DNA of 64,000 nucleotides from Lysobacter panacisoli (GTDB lineage Bacteria > Pseudomonadota > Gammaproteobacteria > Xanthomonadales > Xanthomonadaceae), in contig NZ_VLNU01000001.1 in assembly GCF_009765165.1 (NCBI RefSeq), positions 2,159,001-2,223,000 on the forward strand. The letters are read 5' to 3'. The notes beneath the pieces are model-generated. The model was not told the DNA's origin. It worked only from the letters and a program-made list of their open reading frames with translations, and made no database searches. This document shows, piece by piece, positions 37,220 through 46,425 of the stretch (position 1 is its first letter; each line of letters starts with the position of its first letter). The translations under genes and the position numbers were made by a program.

Positions 37220-37245
37220 TATTGCGCATTTGGTGTGTGGTCGAA

Positions 37246-38457
37246 TCAGATGACCTCCAGCTCCGCCCGCAACGCGCCGGCGCGCTTGAGCGCTTCCAGG
37301 ATCGCGACGATGTCGCCCGGCGCGGCGCCGACTGCGTTCACCGCGCGCACGATCTGCTCCAGCGAGGTGCCGCCCTGGAACAGGAACATGCGGCCGCCCT
37401 CCTGGTTCGCTTCCACGCTCGACTGCGGCGTGACCACGGTATTGCCGCGGCCGAATTCGTTGGGCTGGCTGACCTGGACGGCTTCGGTGATCGACACCGT
37501 GAGCGAACCGTGCGAGACCGCGGCCGGCAGCACGCTGACCTGGCCGCCCATCACCACGGTGCCGGTGCGCGAATTGACGATCACCTTGGACGCGGCCGCG
37601 CCCGGGCTGATGTCCAGCGATTCCAGCCGCGCCAGGAATCCGACGCGGTCGCCGTCGGCCGGCGGCATCACGTCGATGGTCACCGCGTCGACGGCGCGCG
37701 CGCGGCCGTTGCCGAACGCGTCGTTGACCGCATCGACGATGCGCGCGGCGGTGGTGAAGTCGGCTTCGTGCAGGTTGAGCGTGACGACGCCCGACGGCGG
37801 CGCACCGGCGACCGCGCGTTCGACGATGGCGCCATTGGGGATGCGGCCGCCGTTGGGCGCGTTGACCGAGATGCGCGAGCCGTCGCGACCCGACGCACCG
37901 AAGCCCGACACCACGAGGCTGCCCTGCGCGATCGCGTAGATCTCGCCGTCGGCGCCGCGCAGCGGTGCCATCAACAGGCTGCCGCCGCGCAGCGAACCGG
38001 CGTTGCCGATCGAGGACACGGTGACGTCGATCGGCTGGCCCGGCTTGGCGAACGGCGGAAGTTCGGCGTGGATCGCGACCGCGGCGACGTTCTTCAGCTG
38101 CGGATTCACGCCCGGCGGAATGCTGACGCCGAGCTGGTCGAGCATGGTCTTCAGGCTCTGCACGGTGAACGGCGTCTGGCTGGTGCGGTCGCCGCTGCCG
38201 TCCAGTCCGACCACCAGGCCGTAGCCGATCAGCGGATTGCCGCGCACGCCGGCGACCTGCGCGAGGTCCTTGATGCGCTCGGCGTGGGCGGGCATCGCCG
38301 CGGCGAAGGCCAGCAGCGCGAAGGAAAAGAAAGCCGGAATCCAGGTGCGCGCCGGACGAAGACTCGCGGCGACGTACGGCAGCGACGGCCTGGATCCCGG
38401 CGTGGACCGGGAAGGCGATGCGAGGGCAGTGCGGATTGTGCGTGCGATGCGATCCAC
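37246..38457 (-). CDS. flgI: Flagellar P-ring protein FlgI
   Basis: FlgI forms the periplasmic P ring around the rod. The mature protein is typical ([59 protein letters not shown]; near C-terminus [16 protein letters not shown]). The signal peptide is odd: about 59 residues, with a long n-region ahead of [17 protein letters not shown] that contains repeat-like WIPAF. GTG at 38457 with GAGG six bases upstream is preferred; TTG at 38469 overlapping the flgH stop is possible. No start exists closer to the hydrophobic core. Confidence 0.93.
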   Translation of the reverse strand: MDRIARTIRTALASPSRSTPGSRPSLPYVAASLRPARTWIPAFFSFALLAFAAAMPAHAERIKDLAQVAGVRGNPLIGYGLVVGLDGSGDRTSQTPFTVQSLKTMLDQLGVSIPPGVNPQLKNVAAVAIHAELPPFAKPGQPIDVTVSSIGNAGSLRGGSLLMAPLRGADGEIYAIAQGSLVVSGFGASGRDGSRISVNAPNGGRIPNGAIVERAVAGAPPSGVVTLNLHEADFTTAARIVDAVNDAFGNGRARAVDAVTIDVMPPADGDRVGFLARLESLDISPGAAASKVIVNSRTGTVVMGGQVSVLPAAVSHGSLTVSITEAVQVSQPNEFGRGNTVVTPQSSVEANQEGGRMFLFQGGTSLEQIVRAVNAVGAAPGDIVAILEALKRAGALRAELEVI

Positions 38458-38465
38458 GACAGACC

Positions 38466-39152
38466 TCAATAGGGATAGACGGCGGAGTTGAAGAAGCGGC
38501 CCAGCCAGCCCATCGCGTTGGAACGTGCCAGCGTCCCGCGCCCGCCATAGACGATGCGCGCGTCGCCAACACGGTCGGACGAAATCCGGTTGTCGGGACC
38601 GATATCGGCGGTGCGGACGATTCCTTGAACCTGGATCAGCTCGTCGCCCTGGTTCAGGCGCACCTGCTTCTCGCCGCGCACCAGCAGGTTGCCGTTGCCC
38701 AGGTCCTGCACGACGGTGGCGGTCACCGATCCGCTGAGGCGGTTGCTCTGGGTGCTGTTGCCCGCACCCTGGAACTCGCGCGAACCCTCGGCCGAAGCCT
38801 GCAGGATCGGATTGCCCTTGTAGGTGATCGGCACGCCGGCGATGGTCGGCGCGGCCATGTCGATGGTCGAATCCTTGCTCACCGCGGTGTTGGCCTGGGC
38901 CCGCGCGCTGGTGTTCTCGACCAGCACGATGGTGACCAGGTCGCCGACGCCGCGCGCCTTGTTGTCCTCGAACAGGCGCAACGCACGCGAGCCGGGATAG
39001 ATCGCGCCTTCGCTGGCCGGCACGGACGGCGCGGCGACCGCGATCGCGGGCGCGGACATCGGCGCGAACGGACGCACGTCGCCGACCACGGCGGCACAGC
39101 CGGCCAGGCCCAGCATGGCGACAGCGGGGAGCAGGCGAAGGAAGGTGTTCAC
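38466..39152 (-). CDS. flgH: Flagellar L-ring lipoprotein FlgH
   Basis: FlgH forms the outer-membrane L ring. The 228-residue product has a lipoprotein signal with lipobox LAGC (residues 16-19) and family motifs [38 protein letters not shown] and the C-terminal [20 protein letters not shown]. The GTG start at 39152 follows GAGGA and lies 8 bp after the flgG stop. Confidence 0.94.
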   Translation of the reverse strand: MNTFLRLLPAVAMLGLAGCAAVVGDVRPFAPMSAPAIAVAAPSVPASEGAIYPGSRALRLFEDNKARGVGDLVTIVLVENTSARAQANTAVSKDSTIDMAAPTIAGVPITYKGNPILQASAEGSREFQGAGNSTQSNRLSGSVTATVVQDLGNGNLLVRGEKQVRLNQGDELIQVQGIVRTADIGPDNRISSDRVGDARIVYGGRGTLARSNAMGWLGRFFNSAVYPY

Positions 39153-39160
39153 CGCCGTCC

Positions 39161-39946
39161 TCACAGGTTGTTGTTGAGGAAGCCGAGCATCGAGTCGGTG
39201 GTCGAGATCGCCTTGGCGTTGGTTTCGTACGCGCGCTGCGTCTCGATCATCGACACCAGCTCCTCGACGACGTTGACGTTGGAACCTTCCAGCTGGCCCT
39301 GCGCGAGCATGCCGACGCCGTTGGTGCCGGGCGCGCCGGTCTGCGCCGGGCCACTGGCGCCGGTCTCGACGTAAAGGTTGCCGCCCTTGGCCTGCAGGCC
39401 GGCGGGATTGACGAAGTCGGCCAGCGTCAACGCGCCGACCTGCACGTCCTCGGCCTGACCCTGCAGCTTCACCGTCACCGTGCCGTCGGGAGAGATGGTC
39501 ACGCTCTGCGTGCCTTCGGGGAACTGGATGCCCGGCTGCACGGGATAACCGGAACTGGTGACCAGCTCGCCCTGCGGGCTGCGCTTGAAGCTGCCGTCGC
39601 GCGTGTAGGCGGTGCTGCCGTCGGGCATCAGCACTTCGAAGAAGCCACGGCCGTCGATGCCCACGTCGAGCGCGCCGCCGGTGACGGCGAGGCTGCCCTG
39701 CGAGAACTCCTTCGCGGTCGCCGCCACTCGCACACCGGTGCCCGTGGACAGGCCGGTCGGCAACTGGGTCTGTTCCGAACTCGCACCGCCGGGCTGGCGC
39801 ACGGTCTGGTACAGCAGGTCCTGGAACTCGGCACGGTCGCGCTTGAAGCCGGTGGTGTTGGTGTTGGCGAGGTTGTTGGAAATCACCGCCATGCGCGTCT
39901 GCTGCGCGTCGAGGCCGGTCTTGGCGATCCACAAAGCCTGGGTCAT
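39161..39946 (-). CDS. flgG: Flagellar distal rod protein FlgG
   Basis: FlgG builds the distal rod. The 261-residue length is exactly that of the family. Motifs: [20 protein letters not shown] and [20 protein letters not shown] at the N-terminus, [20 protein letters not shown], and the C-terminal [20 protein letters not shown]. The distal rod insert ([16 protein letters not shown]) is present. Confidence 0.96.
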   Translation of the reverse strand: MTQALWIAKTGLDAQQTRMAVISNNLANTNTTGFKRDRAEFQDLLYQTVRQPGGASSEQTQLPTGLSTGTGVRVAATAKEFSQGSLAVTGGALDVGIDGRGFFEVLMPDGSTAYTRDGSFKRSPQGELVTSSGYPVQPGIQFPEGTQSVTISPDGTVTVKLQGQAEDVQVGALTLADFVNPAGLQAKGGNLYVETGASGPAQTGAPGTNGVGMLAQGQLEGSNVNVVEELVSMIETQRAYETNAKAISTTDSMLGFLNNNL

Positions 39947-39967
39947 GGCGGTGTTCCTCTGGGTTCA

Positions 39968-40042
39968 GTAGCCCGGGTAAGGCCGAAGGCCGCACCCGGG
40001 TTGGGCGGTGATCCCGGGTGCGCTGCGCTTACCCGGGCTACG
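39968..40042. repeat. Family A palindrome between flgF and flgG
   Basis: Inverted TAGCCCGGGTAAG / CTTACCCGGGCTA arms around a short GC-rich loop, sitting in a 109-bp gap inside the flg operon. Confidence 0.85.
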
Positions 40043-40055
40043 GCGGCGGTTCATC

Positions 40056-40799
40056 TCAACGCGACGACAGCAGCGAATTGGCGCTGCGCGCGTTCTCGTC
40101 CACGCTCTGCAAGACGCGTACCTGCATTTCGAAGGCGCGCGCGGTCTGGATCATCTGCACCAGCATCGAGGTCGCCTCGACGTTGCTGTTCTCCAGCGCA
40201 CCGGTCACCAGCGATTCGCCGGCCGCCGGCGCGGGCGGCTGGCCGTTGGCGGGACGCATCAGGCCGTCGTCGCCGCGCACCATGTCGGCGGTGCGCGCTT
40301 CGACCACGCGCAGGCGTCCGGCTTCGGCGATGGTGGAAGCCGGCTGGCCCTGCGGCACGATCGAGATCGTGCCGTCGCTGGCGATGTCGAGCGACTGGTG
40401 CGGCGGCACGGTCAGCGGCGCACCGTCGGCACCGATCACCGGACGGCCGTTGCTGGTGAGCAGGCCGTTGGCGGTCATCTGCAGGTTGCCGGCGCGCGTG
40501 TAGGCGACGCCGCCCTGCGAATCCTGCACCGCCAGCCAGCGGTCGGATTGCAGTGCCACGTCGAGCGTGCCACCGGTGTTGACGATGCCGCCGTGCGCAC
40601 CGCTCACGCCGAAGGTCTGCGCCGCGGCGGCCACGCGCGAAGCGTGGCCGGGGCCGGTGATCGGCGCGGCGGCGGTGCCGCCGAGCGTGGCCTGGAAGCC
40701 CACCGTGTCGGCATTGGCGAGGTTGTGCGAGACCGATGCCTGCGTCTTCAGCGACGCGCTGGCGCCGGTCATCGCGATGTACAGCGCGCGGTCGGTCAT
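40056..40799 (-). CDS. flgF: Flagellar proximal rod protein FlgF
   Basis: FlgF is a proximal rod subunit. The 247-residue protein has the rod N-terminus (YIAMTGASASLKTQASVSHN; LANADTVGFQATLGG) and C-terminal helix (SMLVQMIQTARAFEMQVRVL). Order flgE-flgF-flgG is conserved. The gap to flgE is 23 bp. Confidence 0.94.
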   Translation of the reverse strand: MTDRALYIAMTGASASLKTQASVSHNLANADTVGFQATLGGTAAAPITGPGHASRVAAAAQTFGVSGAHGGIVNTGGTLDVALQSDRWLAVQDSQGGVAYTRAGNLQMTANGLLTSNGRPVIGADGAPLTVPPHQSLDIASDGTISIVPQGQPASTIAEAGRLRVVEARTADMVRGDDGLMRPANGQPPAPAAGESLVTGALENSNVEATSMLVQMIQTARAFEMQVRVLQSVDENARSANSLLSSR

Positions 40800-40822
40800 G
40801 TCGCTCGTCCGTCAGCCGCGCG

Positions 40823-42046
40823 TCAGCGGATGTTGATGATGGTCTGGGTGATCTGGTCCTGCGTCGAGATCATCTGCGCGTTCGCCTGGAAGTTGCGCTG
40901 CGCGGTGATCATGTTGACCAGCTGTTCGGTCAAATCGACGTTGGACGCTTCCAGCGAGCCCGACTGCAGGATGCCGAAGTCCGCCGTGTCCGGCGCACCG
41001 GTGCGCGGCTCACCCGAGGAATACGTCTCGGCCCACGTGTTGTTGCCCTGCGGCTGCAGGCCCTGCGGATTGGTGAACGTGCTCAGCGCGATCTGGCCCA
41101 GCGGCACGTCGGCGCCGTTGGAGAAACGCGCGAACACCACGCCGGTGGGATCGATGTCGATCTCGTTGAGCTTGCCCGCGGGGTAACCGTCCGGGTTGAT
41201 CTCGCGCAGCGCGAAGGCCGATCCATACTGCGCCGAGCCCGACAGGCTGAGCGTCAGGTTCATGACGCCGGCACCGGTGGTCGGCGTGAAAGGGGCCATC
41301 GTGATCTGGCCGTTGGCCGGCGTCAGCAGCGCGCCCGCGGGCGAGAACTGCAGCGTGGTCGGTGCGCCGACGGCAGTGCCGTCGATGTAGTTGTGGACCT
41401 GCCACTCGTTGGCGTTGGCGGTCTTCACGAAGTACGAGGTCTGCACGTGCGCGACGCCGAGCGAGTCGTACACGGTCGCGCCGCCCGTGGAGTGGTTGTA
41501 GGTGTTGGTGTCGGTCGGATCGAACGGCACGACGGTCGGCGCCGCCGCGTTGCCGGGCAGGGTGACCTGCATGTCGACGTTGGTCGACGCCTGCGGCGGG
41601 CTGGTCGTGGTGAGCAGCTGCAGGTCGGTCAGGCGACCGACGTCGAAGCCGTTGCCGTTGGCGTTGGGCGCGAACACCTGCAGGCGCTTGCCGTCGGGCG
41701 TGCCGATGAAGCCGTTCGGATCGGGCTGGAAGTTGCCCGCGCGCGAGTACACGCGCGCGCCGTTGTCGTTGAGGACGAAGAAGCCTTCGCCGTCGATGGC
41801 GACGTCGAGGCCGCGGCCGGTCGTGTCGAAATTACCCTGCGAGAACTGCTGCGCGACGTTGCTCAGCTTCACGCCCGAACCGATCGCGTTGCGCGACAGG
41901 CCGTAGGCGGTGGAGGCGAACAGGTCGGCGAACTCGGCGCGCGATTCCTTGAAGCCGACGGTGTTGACGTTGGCGATGTTGTTCGCGGTGACGTTGAGGT
42001 CGGCGTTGGCCGCGTTGATGCCGGACAGCGAGGTGTTGAAGCTCAT
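40823..42046 (-). CDS. flgE: Flagellar hook protein FlgE
   Basis: FlgE polymerises into the hook. The 407-residue protein starts with SFNTSLSGINAANADLNVTA and NNIANVNTVGFKESRAEFAD, has central beta domains and ends with QLVNMITAQRNFQANAQMIS. The ATG at 42046 matches the conserved start; the frame upstream is spurious. It lies 64 bp after flgD. Confidence 0.95.
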   Translation of the reverse strand: MSFNTSLSGINAANADLNVTANNIANVNTVGFKESRAEFADLFASTAYGLSRNAIGSGVKLSNVAQQFSQGNFDTTGRGLDVAIDGEGFFVLNDNGARVYSRAGNFQPDPNGFIGTPDGKRLQVFAPNANGNGFDVGRLTDLQLLTTTSPPQASTNVDMQVTLPGNAAAPTVVPFDPTDTNTYNHSTGGATVYDSLGVAHVQTSYFVKTANANEWQVHNYIDGTAVGAPTTLQFSPAGALLTPANGQITMAPFTPTTGAGVMNLTLSLSGSAQYGSAFALREINPDGYPAGKLNEIDIDPTGVVFARFSNGADVPLGQIALSTFTNPQGLQPQGNNTWAETYSSGEPRTGAPDTADFGILQSGSLEASNVDLTEQLVNMITAQRNFQANAQMISTQDQITQTIINIR

Positions 42047-42110
42047 GGTGATCTCCGGAAGGAGGATTCCCTCTCCCTGCGAGGAAGAAGGCGGGGCGAG
42101 AGGGACGGCG

Positions 42111-42773
42111 TCAGCTGATGCGCAGCACGTAGTCGAGCGGGGCGGTGCCCAGGCCGGGCAGGTCGAGGAACACGCCATCGCTGCCGACCGTGACGCTCTG
42201 TACGCGCGACTCGACGTAGGTGCTCAGGGACTTCTTGCTTTCGCCGGTGCCGTGCGTCGCGGTGACGCCATAGGTGCCGGCGGGCAGGCGTTCGCCCGCG
42301 TCGTTCTTGCCGTCCCATTCGAACGACACTTCGCCGGCCTTGTCGGCCTGCACGGTGAACTGACGCACACGCTGGCCGTTGGCGTCGGTGACTTCGAAGG
42401 TGACGGTGCCCGAGTCCGGCGCGGCGACCACGCCCTTGACGCCGTTTTCGGCGCCCAGCGACATCTTGGCCGACGGCACCAGCACGTTGCGTCCGACCAG
42501 CGCCGCGCCGCGCAGCATCTGGTCGGTCGCCAGCGAGTTGGTGTAGCCGTCCATCGAAGCCTGCAGGCCCTGGATGCCCTGCACCGTGGAGAACTGCGCG
42601 AGCTGGCCGAGGAACTCGCTGTTCTGCATCGGGTTCAACGGATCCTGGTGCTGCAGCTGTTCGGTCATCAGGCGCAGGAAATCGGCCTGGCCGAGCGACT
42701 CTTCCTTCTTCTTGCTCGAACTCGCGGCCTGTCCGCCGAGGTTGGCGTAGATGTCGGAGGCGATGGTGCTCAT
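42111..42773 (-). CDS. flgD: Hook-capping scaffold protein FlgD
   Basis: FlgD caps the hook during growth. The 220-residue protein has the conserved N-terminal half (LGQADFLRLMTEQLQHQDPL; NPMQNSEFLGQLAQFSTVQG) and a FlgD Ig-like/Tudor C-terminal half (SFEWDGKNDAGERLPAGTYG). Length is normal. It follows flgC by 26 bp. Confidence 0.95.
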   Translation of the reverse strand: MSTIASDIYANLGGQAASSSKKKEESLGQADFLRLMTEQLQHQDPLNPMQNSEFLGQLAQFSTVQGIQGLQASMDGYTNSLATDQMLRGAALVGRNVLVPSAKMSLGAENGVKGVVAAPDSGTVTFEVTDANGQRVRQFTVQADKAGEVSFEWDGKNDAGERLPAGTYGVTATHGTGESKKSLSTYVESRVQSVTVGSDGVFLDLPGLGTAPLDYVLRIS

Positions 42774-42799
42774 GAGGGTGTCCTTGTCGATCGAGCCCG

Positions 42800-43207
42800 T
42801 CAGCGGCCCATGTTCAGCGTGGCCAGCGCCAGCTCCTTGGCGCTGTTGAAGACCTCGACGTTGGCCTGGTAGCTGCGCGAGGCGGAAATGAGATCGACCA
42901 TCTGCGCGACCGGGTCCACCGCGGGCGCGTACACGTAGCCCTGCGCGTCGGCGAGCGGATGGCCGGGTTCGTAGCGCTTGAGCGGCGCGGCGTCGCTCTC
43001 GCGCACCTCCACCACGTTGACGCCGGCGAGCGACGGATCGCCCGGCACGCCTTCTGCGCGGAACACCGGCTGCTTGGCGCGGAACACGTCGTCGGGATTG
43101 CCCGACACCGAATCGGCGTTGGCGAGGTTGGAAGCGATGGTGCTCAGTCGCACCGACTGCGCGTTCATCGCCGAACCGGCGACGTCGAAGATGGGCAGGT
43201 TGCTCAT
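42800..43207 (-). CDS. flgC: Flagellar proximal rod protein FlgC
   Basis: FlgC is a proximal rod protein. The 135-residue product has IFDVAGSAMNAQSVRLSTIA, SNLANADSVSGNPDDVFRAK and the C-terminal MVDLISASRSYQANVEVFNS typical of FlgC. It lies 14 bp after flgB. Confidence 0.95.
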   Translation of the reverse strand: MSNLPIFDVAGSAMNAQSVRLSTIASNLANADSVSGNPDDVFRAKQPVFRAEGVPGDPSLAGVNVVEVRESDAAPLKRYEPGHPLADAQGYVYAPAVDPVAQMVDLISASRSYQANVEVFNSAKELALATLNMGR

Positions 43208-43221
43208 GCGCGCGATCTCCT

Positions 43222-43581
43222 TTACTGGCCGGTGATCGCGGTCAGCATCGTGCGGACCTTGGATTCGACGAAGTTCAGCGAGGCGCGGTACTCCAGCGCC
43301 GCCTGCGCGAACAGCGCGTGCTCGCGCTCACCGTCGACGGTGTTGCCGTCGAGGCTGGGCTGGCTGGACGGACGGGCGAAACGCGCGCCCTGCACGGCGC
43401 CATCGATGGCGTCGCCGGCCGCGGCGTTGGGCTGCAGCGCGGCCTGCAGGGCCGAGGTGAAGTCCAGGTCCTGCGCCTGGAAGCCGGGCGTGTCGGCGTT
43501 GGCCATGTTGGCCGACAGCAGTTGCAGCCGCTGCTCGCGCAGGGCCAGCGCAGTGCCGTGGATGCCAAGGAAGTCGGACAT
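43222..43581 (-). CDS. flgB: Flagellar proximal rod protein FlgB
   Basis: FlgB is the first proximal rod protein. The 119-residue product shows REQRLQLLSANMANADTPGF, QAQDLDFTSALQAAL and a C-terminal helix (AALEYRASLNFVESKVRTML). It heads the flgB-L unit with a perfect sigma-54 promoter 35 bp upstream. Confidence 0.95.
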   Translation of the reverse strand: MSDFLGIHGTALALREQRLQLLSANMANADTPGFQAQDLDFTSALQAALQPNAAAGDAIDGAVQGARFARPSSQPSLDGNTVDGEREHALFAQAALEYRASLNFVESKVRTMLTAITGQ

Positions 43582-43615
43582 GACGCCTCCGGGGTCGGGT
43601 TCACCCGGGGGAGAG

Positions 43616-43630
43616 GCAAGCGGCGTGCCA
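43616..43630 (-). promoter_or_regulatory. Sigma-54 promoter of flgB
   Basis: The minus strand reads TGGCACGCCGCTTGC, identical to the fliE element, 35 bp before the flgB start. Confidence 0.85.
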
Positions 43631-43661
43631 GAGCGCGGAAATCGTGGGGCCAGGCCCTGCC

Positions 43662-43762
43662 GTCATTCCCGCGAAGGCGGGAATCCAGCGGACCGCTGCA
43701 TCAGCCCTGCCGGAGAACCTGCGAGCTCTGACGGTTGGATCCCCGCCTTCGCGGGGATGACG
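43662..43762. repeat. Family B palindromic pair between flgB and cheV
   Basis: Inverted halves with CATTCCCGCGAAGGCGGGAA and TTGGATCCCCGCCTTCGCGG flank a unique centre. It separates cheV from the flgB promoter. Confidence 0.85.
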
Positions 43763-43780
43763 ACAGAGCGTTACCTGTGC

Positions 43781-44707
43781 CTACGACAGCGAGTTCACCC
43801 GCGCCGTCACGCGCTGCGCCAGCTCGTGTTCGGAGTACTTGGGCACGAAGTCGTCCGCGCCCACGCGCTCGACCATCGCCTGGTTGAACACGCCCGACAG
43901 CGAGGTGTGCAACAGCACGAACAGCCCGCGCAGGGCCGGGTCGCGCCGGATTTCCGTCGTCAGGGTGTAGCCGTCCATCGCCGGCATCTCGATGTCGGAG
44001 ATGACCATCGCGTAGCGCTCGTTCGGGTTGAACCCGCTCTGGACCAGCTGTTGCAGGTGCTCCAGCGCCTGGCGGCCGTCCGAGAGGAGGGTGGATCCCA
44101 GGCCCAGGTGTTCCAGCACCAGGCGGATCTGGTTGCGCGCCACGCGCGAGTCGTCCACCACCAGCACCTCGCGCGGGGCGGCGGGGTTGGACGCGGCGAG
44201 CGGGGCGATGCGATCGGCGTCGCTGGCGCGCGGTGCGGATTCGGCCAGCACGCTTTCCACGTCGATCAGCTGGATCAGCTCGCCGTGGTGGCGGGTGACG
44301 CCGGTGAGGTAGTGCTGTTCGGCGCCGTGTTCCGGCGGCGGATGGATGTCCTCGACCGCGATGTTGACGATCCGGTCCACCGCCGAGACCAGGAAGCCCT
44401 GCACGGAGCGGTTGAACTCGGTCACCACCAGGTAGCGGGGCTCGGCCGAGTCCGGTGTGCCGTGGCCGATGGCGCGGGCCAGATCCAGCACCGGGATACT
44501 GCGACCGCGCACGTCGGCCGCACCGCTGAACGCGGCGGGCAGCTGCGGCAGGGTGAACAGCGGCGGGCGCGGCAGGACTTCCTGCACCTTGAAGACGTTC
44601 ACGCCAAAAAGCTGACGCGAGCCGAGGCGGAACAGGAGCAGCGCCAGGCGGTTGTGGCCGGCCAGGCGGGTGCGTTGGTCGATGCGGTCGAGCAGGTCCT
44701 GACTCAT
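43781..44707 (-). CDS. cheV: Chemotaxis coupling/response protein CheV
   Basis: CheV couples receptors to CheA and has its own receiver for adaptation. The 308-residue protein has an N-terminal CheW domain (LLLFRLGSRQLFGVNVFKVQ; ADVRGRSIPVLDLARAIGHG) and a C-terminal receiver with DD in VLVVDDSRVARNQ, phospho-acceptor Asp in MVISDIEMPAMDGYTLT and Lys in FVPKYSEHE. The ATG at 44707 gives the family's start (MSQDLLDRIDQRTRLAG). A sigma-28-like element ends only 6 bp upstream. Confidence 0.94.
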   Translation of the reverse strand: MSQDLLDRIDQRTRLAGHNRLALLLFRLGSRQLFGVNVFKVQEVLPRPPLFTLPQLPAAFSGAADVRGRSIPVLDLARAIGHGTPDSAEPRYLVVTEFNRSVQGFLVSAVDRIVNIAVEDIHPPPEHGAEQHYLTGVTRHHGELIQLIDVESVLAESAPRASDADRIAPLAASNPAAPREVLVVDDSRVARNQIRLVLEHLGLGSTLLSDGRQALEHLQQLVQSGFNPNERYAMVISDIEMPAMDGYTLTTEIRRDPALRGLFVLLHTSLSGVFNQAMVERVGADDFVPKYSEHELAQRVTARVNSLS

Positions 44708-44713
44708 GCGCAG

Positions 44714-44740
44714 GTTGTCGGCCGGGCGGGGCGGGACTTG
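44714..44740 (-). promoter_or_regulatory. Candidate sigma-28 promoter of cheV
   Basis: TCAA (44740-44737), 15-base spacer, GCCGACAA (44721-44714) on the minus strand. The predicted start site would fall almost on the cheV ATG, implying a leaderless or very short-leader mRNA if real. Confidence 0.45.
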
Positions 44741-44747
44741 AGGCTGC

Positions 44748-44932
44748 ACCCCTCTCCCTGGCCGCCTGCGGCGGCCTGTCCCTCTCCCGCAAGGGGAGAG
44801 GGACACGAGGACGCTGTTGCTGCTGTTGCTGTTGCTCGCTGTTGCTGTTTCTCGCTGTTGCTGTTGCTGTGCCCTGCTTTTGCATTTCCTTCTCCCCTCG
44901 CGGGAGAAGGTGCCCGAAGGGCGGAAGAGGGG
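44748..44932. repeat. Family C repeat and GTTGCT run in the cheV-flgA gap
   Basis: Two family C arms (44748-44801 and 44887-44932) flank an imperfect GTTGCT hexamer run (44814-44876). This 317-bp divergent gap also carries the cheV and flgA promoter candidates. Confidence 0.75.
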
Positions 44933-44977
44933 CGCCTGCGCCCGCAGCACCCGCATTCGCAACGCCCATCCGCGCCA

Positions 44978-44992
44978 CGGCACAAATCCTGC
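44978..44992 (+). promoter_or_regulatory. Candidate sigma-54 promoter of flgA
   Basis: CGGCACAAATCCTGC keeps the invariant GG and GC of -24/-12 at correct spacing and lies 32 bp before the flgA GTG, matching the other flagellar elements. Confidence 0.6.
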
Positions 44993-45024
44993 AGGCACGC
45001 AGCGAACCCTCTTCGGAGCCCCTC

Positions 45025-45672
45025 GTGCGCGCCATCCTCATCGCCTTGCTGGCATTGACGCCGTCGCTGCTGCAGGCGGGGGCGTTCCAGTCGCCCGATT
45101 CGATCCGCACTGCCGCGATCGCTGCGATGGGTGCGGCCGGACAAGTCGACGCATCGGTGGATTCGCAGCTGCGCATGCCCGCGTGCGGGCAGCCGCTGGC
45201 GGCCACCGTCGCCGGAGCGACTTCAGTCGCGGTGCGCTGTGCCGACAATCCGGGATGGCAGGTCTATGTGCCGGTGCGGGTGCGTCGGGAAGCCGACGTG
45301 GTCGTACTCGCCAGGCCGGTGCGCAGCGACGAGCCGATCGGGCCGGAGCACCTCGCGGTGCAGCGGCGCGAACTCGGGCAGGAGGCCGGACCGGTCGTGG
45401 CCGATCCGGCTGCGGCCCTCGGTCGGCGTCTGCGCAAGGCCAAGCCGGCCGGCGCGGTGCTGACCGCGGACGATCTGGGCGACGAGGCGGCCTTGCGTCG
45501 CGGCGACCCGGTCACCCTGGTCTCGCGCGCCGGCGGGATGGAGGTGCGCATGGGTGGTCGCGCCCTCGGGCCGGCCCGGATGGGCTCGACGGTCTCGGTC
45601 GAGAACACCGGATCGCGCCGTATCATCCGGGGTCGGCTGGTCGGCCCCGGGGTCGTTGAGGTCAATCTGTGA
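45025..45672 (+). CDS. flgA: Flagellar P-ring chaperone FlgA
   Basis: FlgA is the periplasmic chaperone for P-ring assembly. The 215-residue product has a signal peptide (ILIALLALTPSLLQAGA) and a C-terminal SAF/ChapFlgA domain (RREADVVVLARPVRSDEPIG; LTADDLGDEAALRRGDPVTL; SRRIIRGRLVGPGVVEVNL). The GTG at 45025 is chosen for the signal peptide; GGAG is about 10 bases upstream. The longer upstream frame is repeat sequence. Confidence 0.92.
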   Translation: MRAILIALLALTPSLLQAGAFQSPDSIRTAAIAAMGAAGQVDASVDSQLRMPACGQPLAATVAGATSVAVRCADNPGWQVYVPVRVRREADVVVLARPVRSDEPIGPEHLAVQRRELGQEAGPVVADPAAALGRRLRKAKPAGAVLTADDLGDEAALRRGDPVTLVSRAGGMEVRMGGRALGPARMGSTVSVENTGSRRIIRGRLVGPGVVEVNL

Positions 45673-45702
45673 CGGCCTCTGCAACCCTGTCAGGTTTTCC
45701 CC

Positions 45703-45729
45703 TCAAGTCTGCCCACGGGCGGCCGTTAC
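45703..45729 (+). promoter_or_regulatory. Sigma-28 promoter of flgM
   Basis: TCAA (45703-45706), 15-base spacer, GCCGTTAC (45722-45729), ending 31 bp before the flgM ATG. It would let FliA renew its own inhibitor, as in other flagellar systems. Confidence 0.65.
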
Positions 45730-45760
45730 TCAGTTCGAACACGTTTTCCAGGAGTCAGTC

Positions 45761-46078
45761 ATGACCCACAAGATCGACGGTGCCATGTCGCCCGCGCTGC
45801 GTCAGATCGACGCCGCGGCCAGCTCGTCCGTGCAGTCCCGCTCCGGTGCCGAACGCGGCCAGCCGGTCGGTGCGACCGCGGCGGCAGACCAGATGCGCCT
45901 GACCGGTGACGCCACCGGCCTGCAGGCGCTGGAGCGCGAGCTCGGCGCGGCCCCGGCCGGCATCGACGTCGCCAAGGTCAACGCCGTGCGCGCCGCCATC
46001 GCCGATGGCAGCTACCGCGTCGACCCGCAGGCGATCGCCGACCGCATGCTCTCGCTCGAGAACGCGCTGTCCAAGTGA
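45761..46078 (+). CDS. flgM: Anti-sigma-28 factor FlgM
   Basis: FlgM binds FliA until the hook is complete and is then secreted. The 105-residue product has an unstructured N-terminal half and the conserved C-terminal FliA-binding helices (IDVAKVNAVRAAIADGSYRV; DPQAIADRMLSLENAL). GGAGTCAGTC precedes the ATG. The stop overlaps flgN as GTGA. Confidence 0.93.
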   Translation: MTHKIDGAMSPALRQIDAAASSSVQSRSGAERGQPVGATAAADQMRLTGDATGLQALERELGAAPAGIDVAKVNAVRAAIADGSYRVDPQAIADRMLSLENALSK

Positions 46079-46425
46079 CCGCCCACGTGACCGGCGACCT
46101 GCACCCGCTGGATGCGCTCGAACGCGCGCTGCACGAGGAGCGTCGCGCGCTGCTCGAGCACGACGTCGACGCGCTGCTGGGCTCGACCCAGGCCAAGCTC
46201 GTCGCATTGCGGCAGGCCGAAGCGTCGCAGGTCGGCGCGAACGAAGCGCCCCGGGTGCTTGCCCTGAGCGAGCTCAACCAGGCCAACGGCGCCCTGCTGG
46301 CGCGCCGCCGCCGCGAAGTGAACTGGTCGCTGCGCCACCTCGGTCGGGTCGACGCGGACACCGTGTACGATGCCTCGGGACAGTCGGGCGCCAAACCGCA
46401 GGCGCGCTGTCTCGGAGTCGGATGA
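46075..46425 (+). CDS. flgN: Flagellar export chaperone FlgN
   Basis: FlgN is the chaperone of FlgK and FlgL. The 116-residue helical protein (PLDALERALHEERRALLEHD; ALLGSTQAKLVALRQAEASQ; LLARRRREVNWSLRHLG) has the family's length and position after flgM. GTG start overlaps the flgM stop; its own stop overlaps the next gene as ATGA. Confidence 0.85.
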   Translation: MTAHVTGDLHPLDALERALHEERRALLEHDVDALLGSTQAKLVALRQAEASQVGANEAPRVLALSELNQANGALLARRRREVNWSLRHLGRVDADTVYDASGQSGAKPQARCLGVG

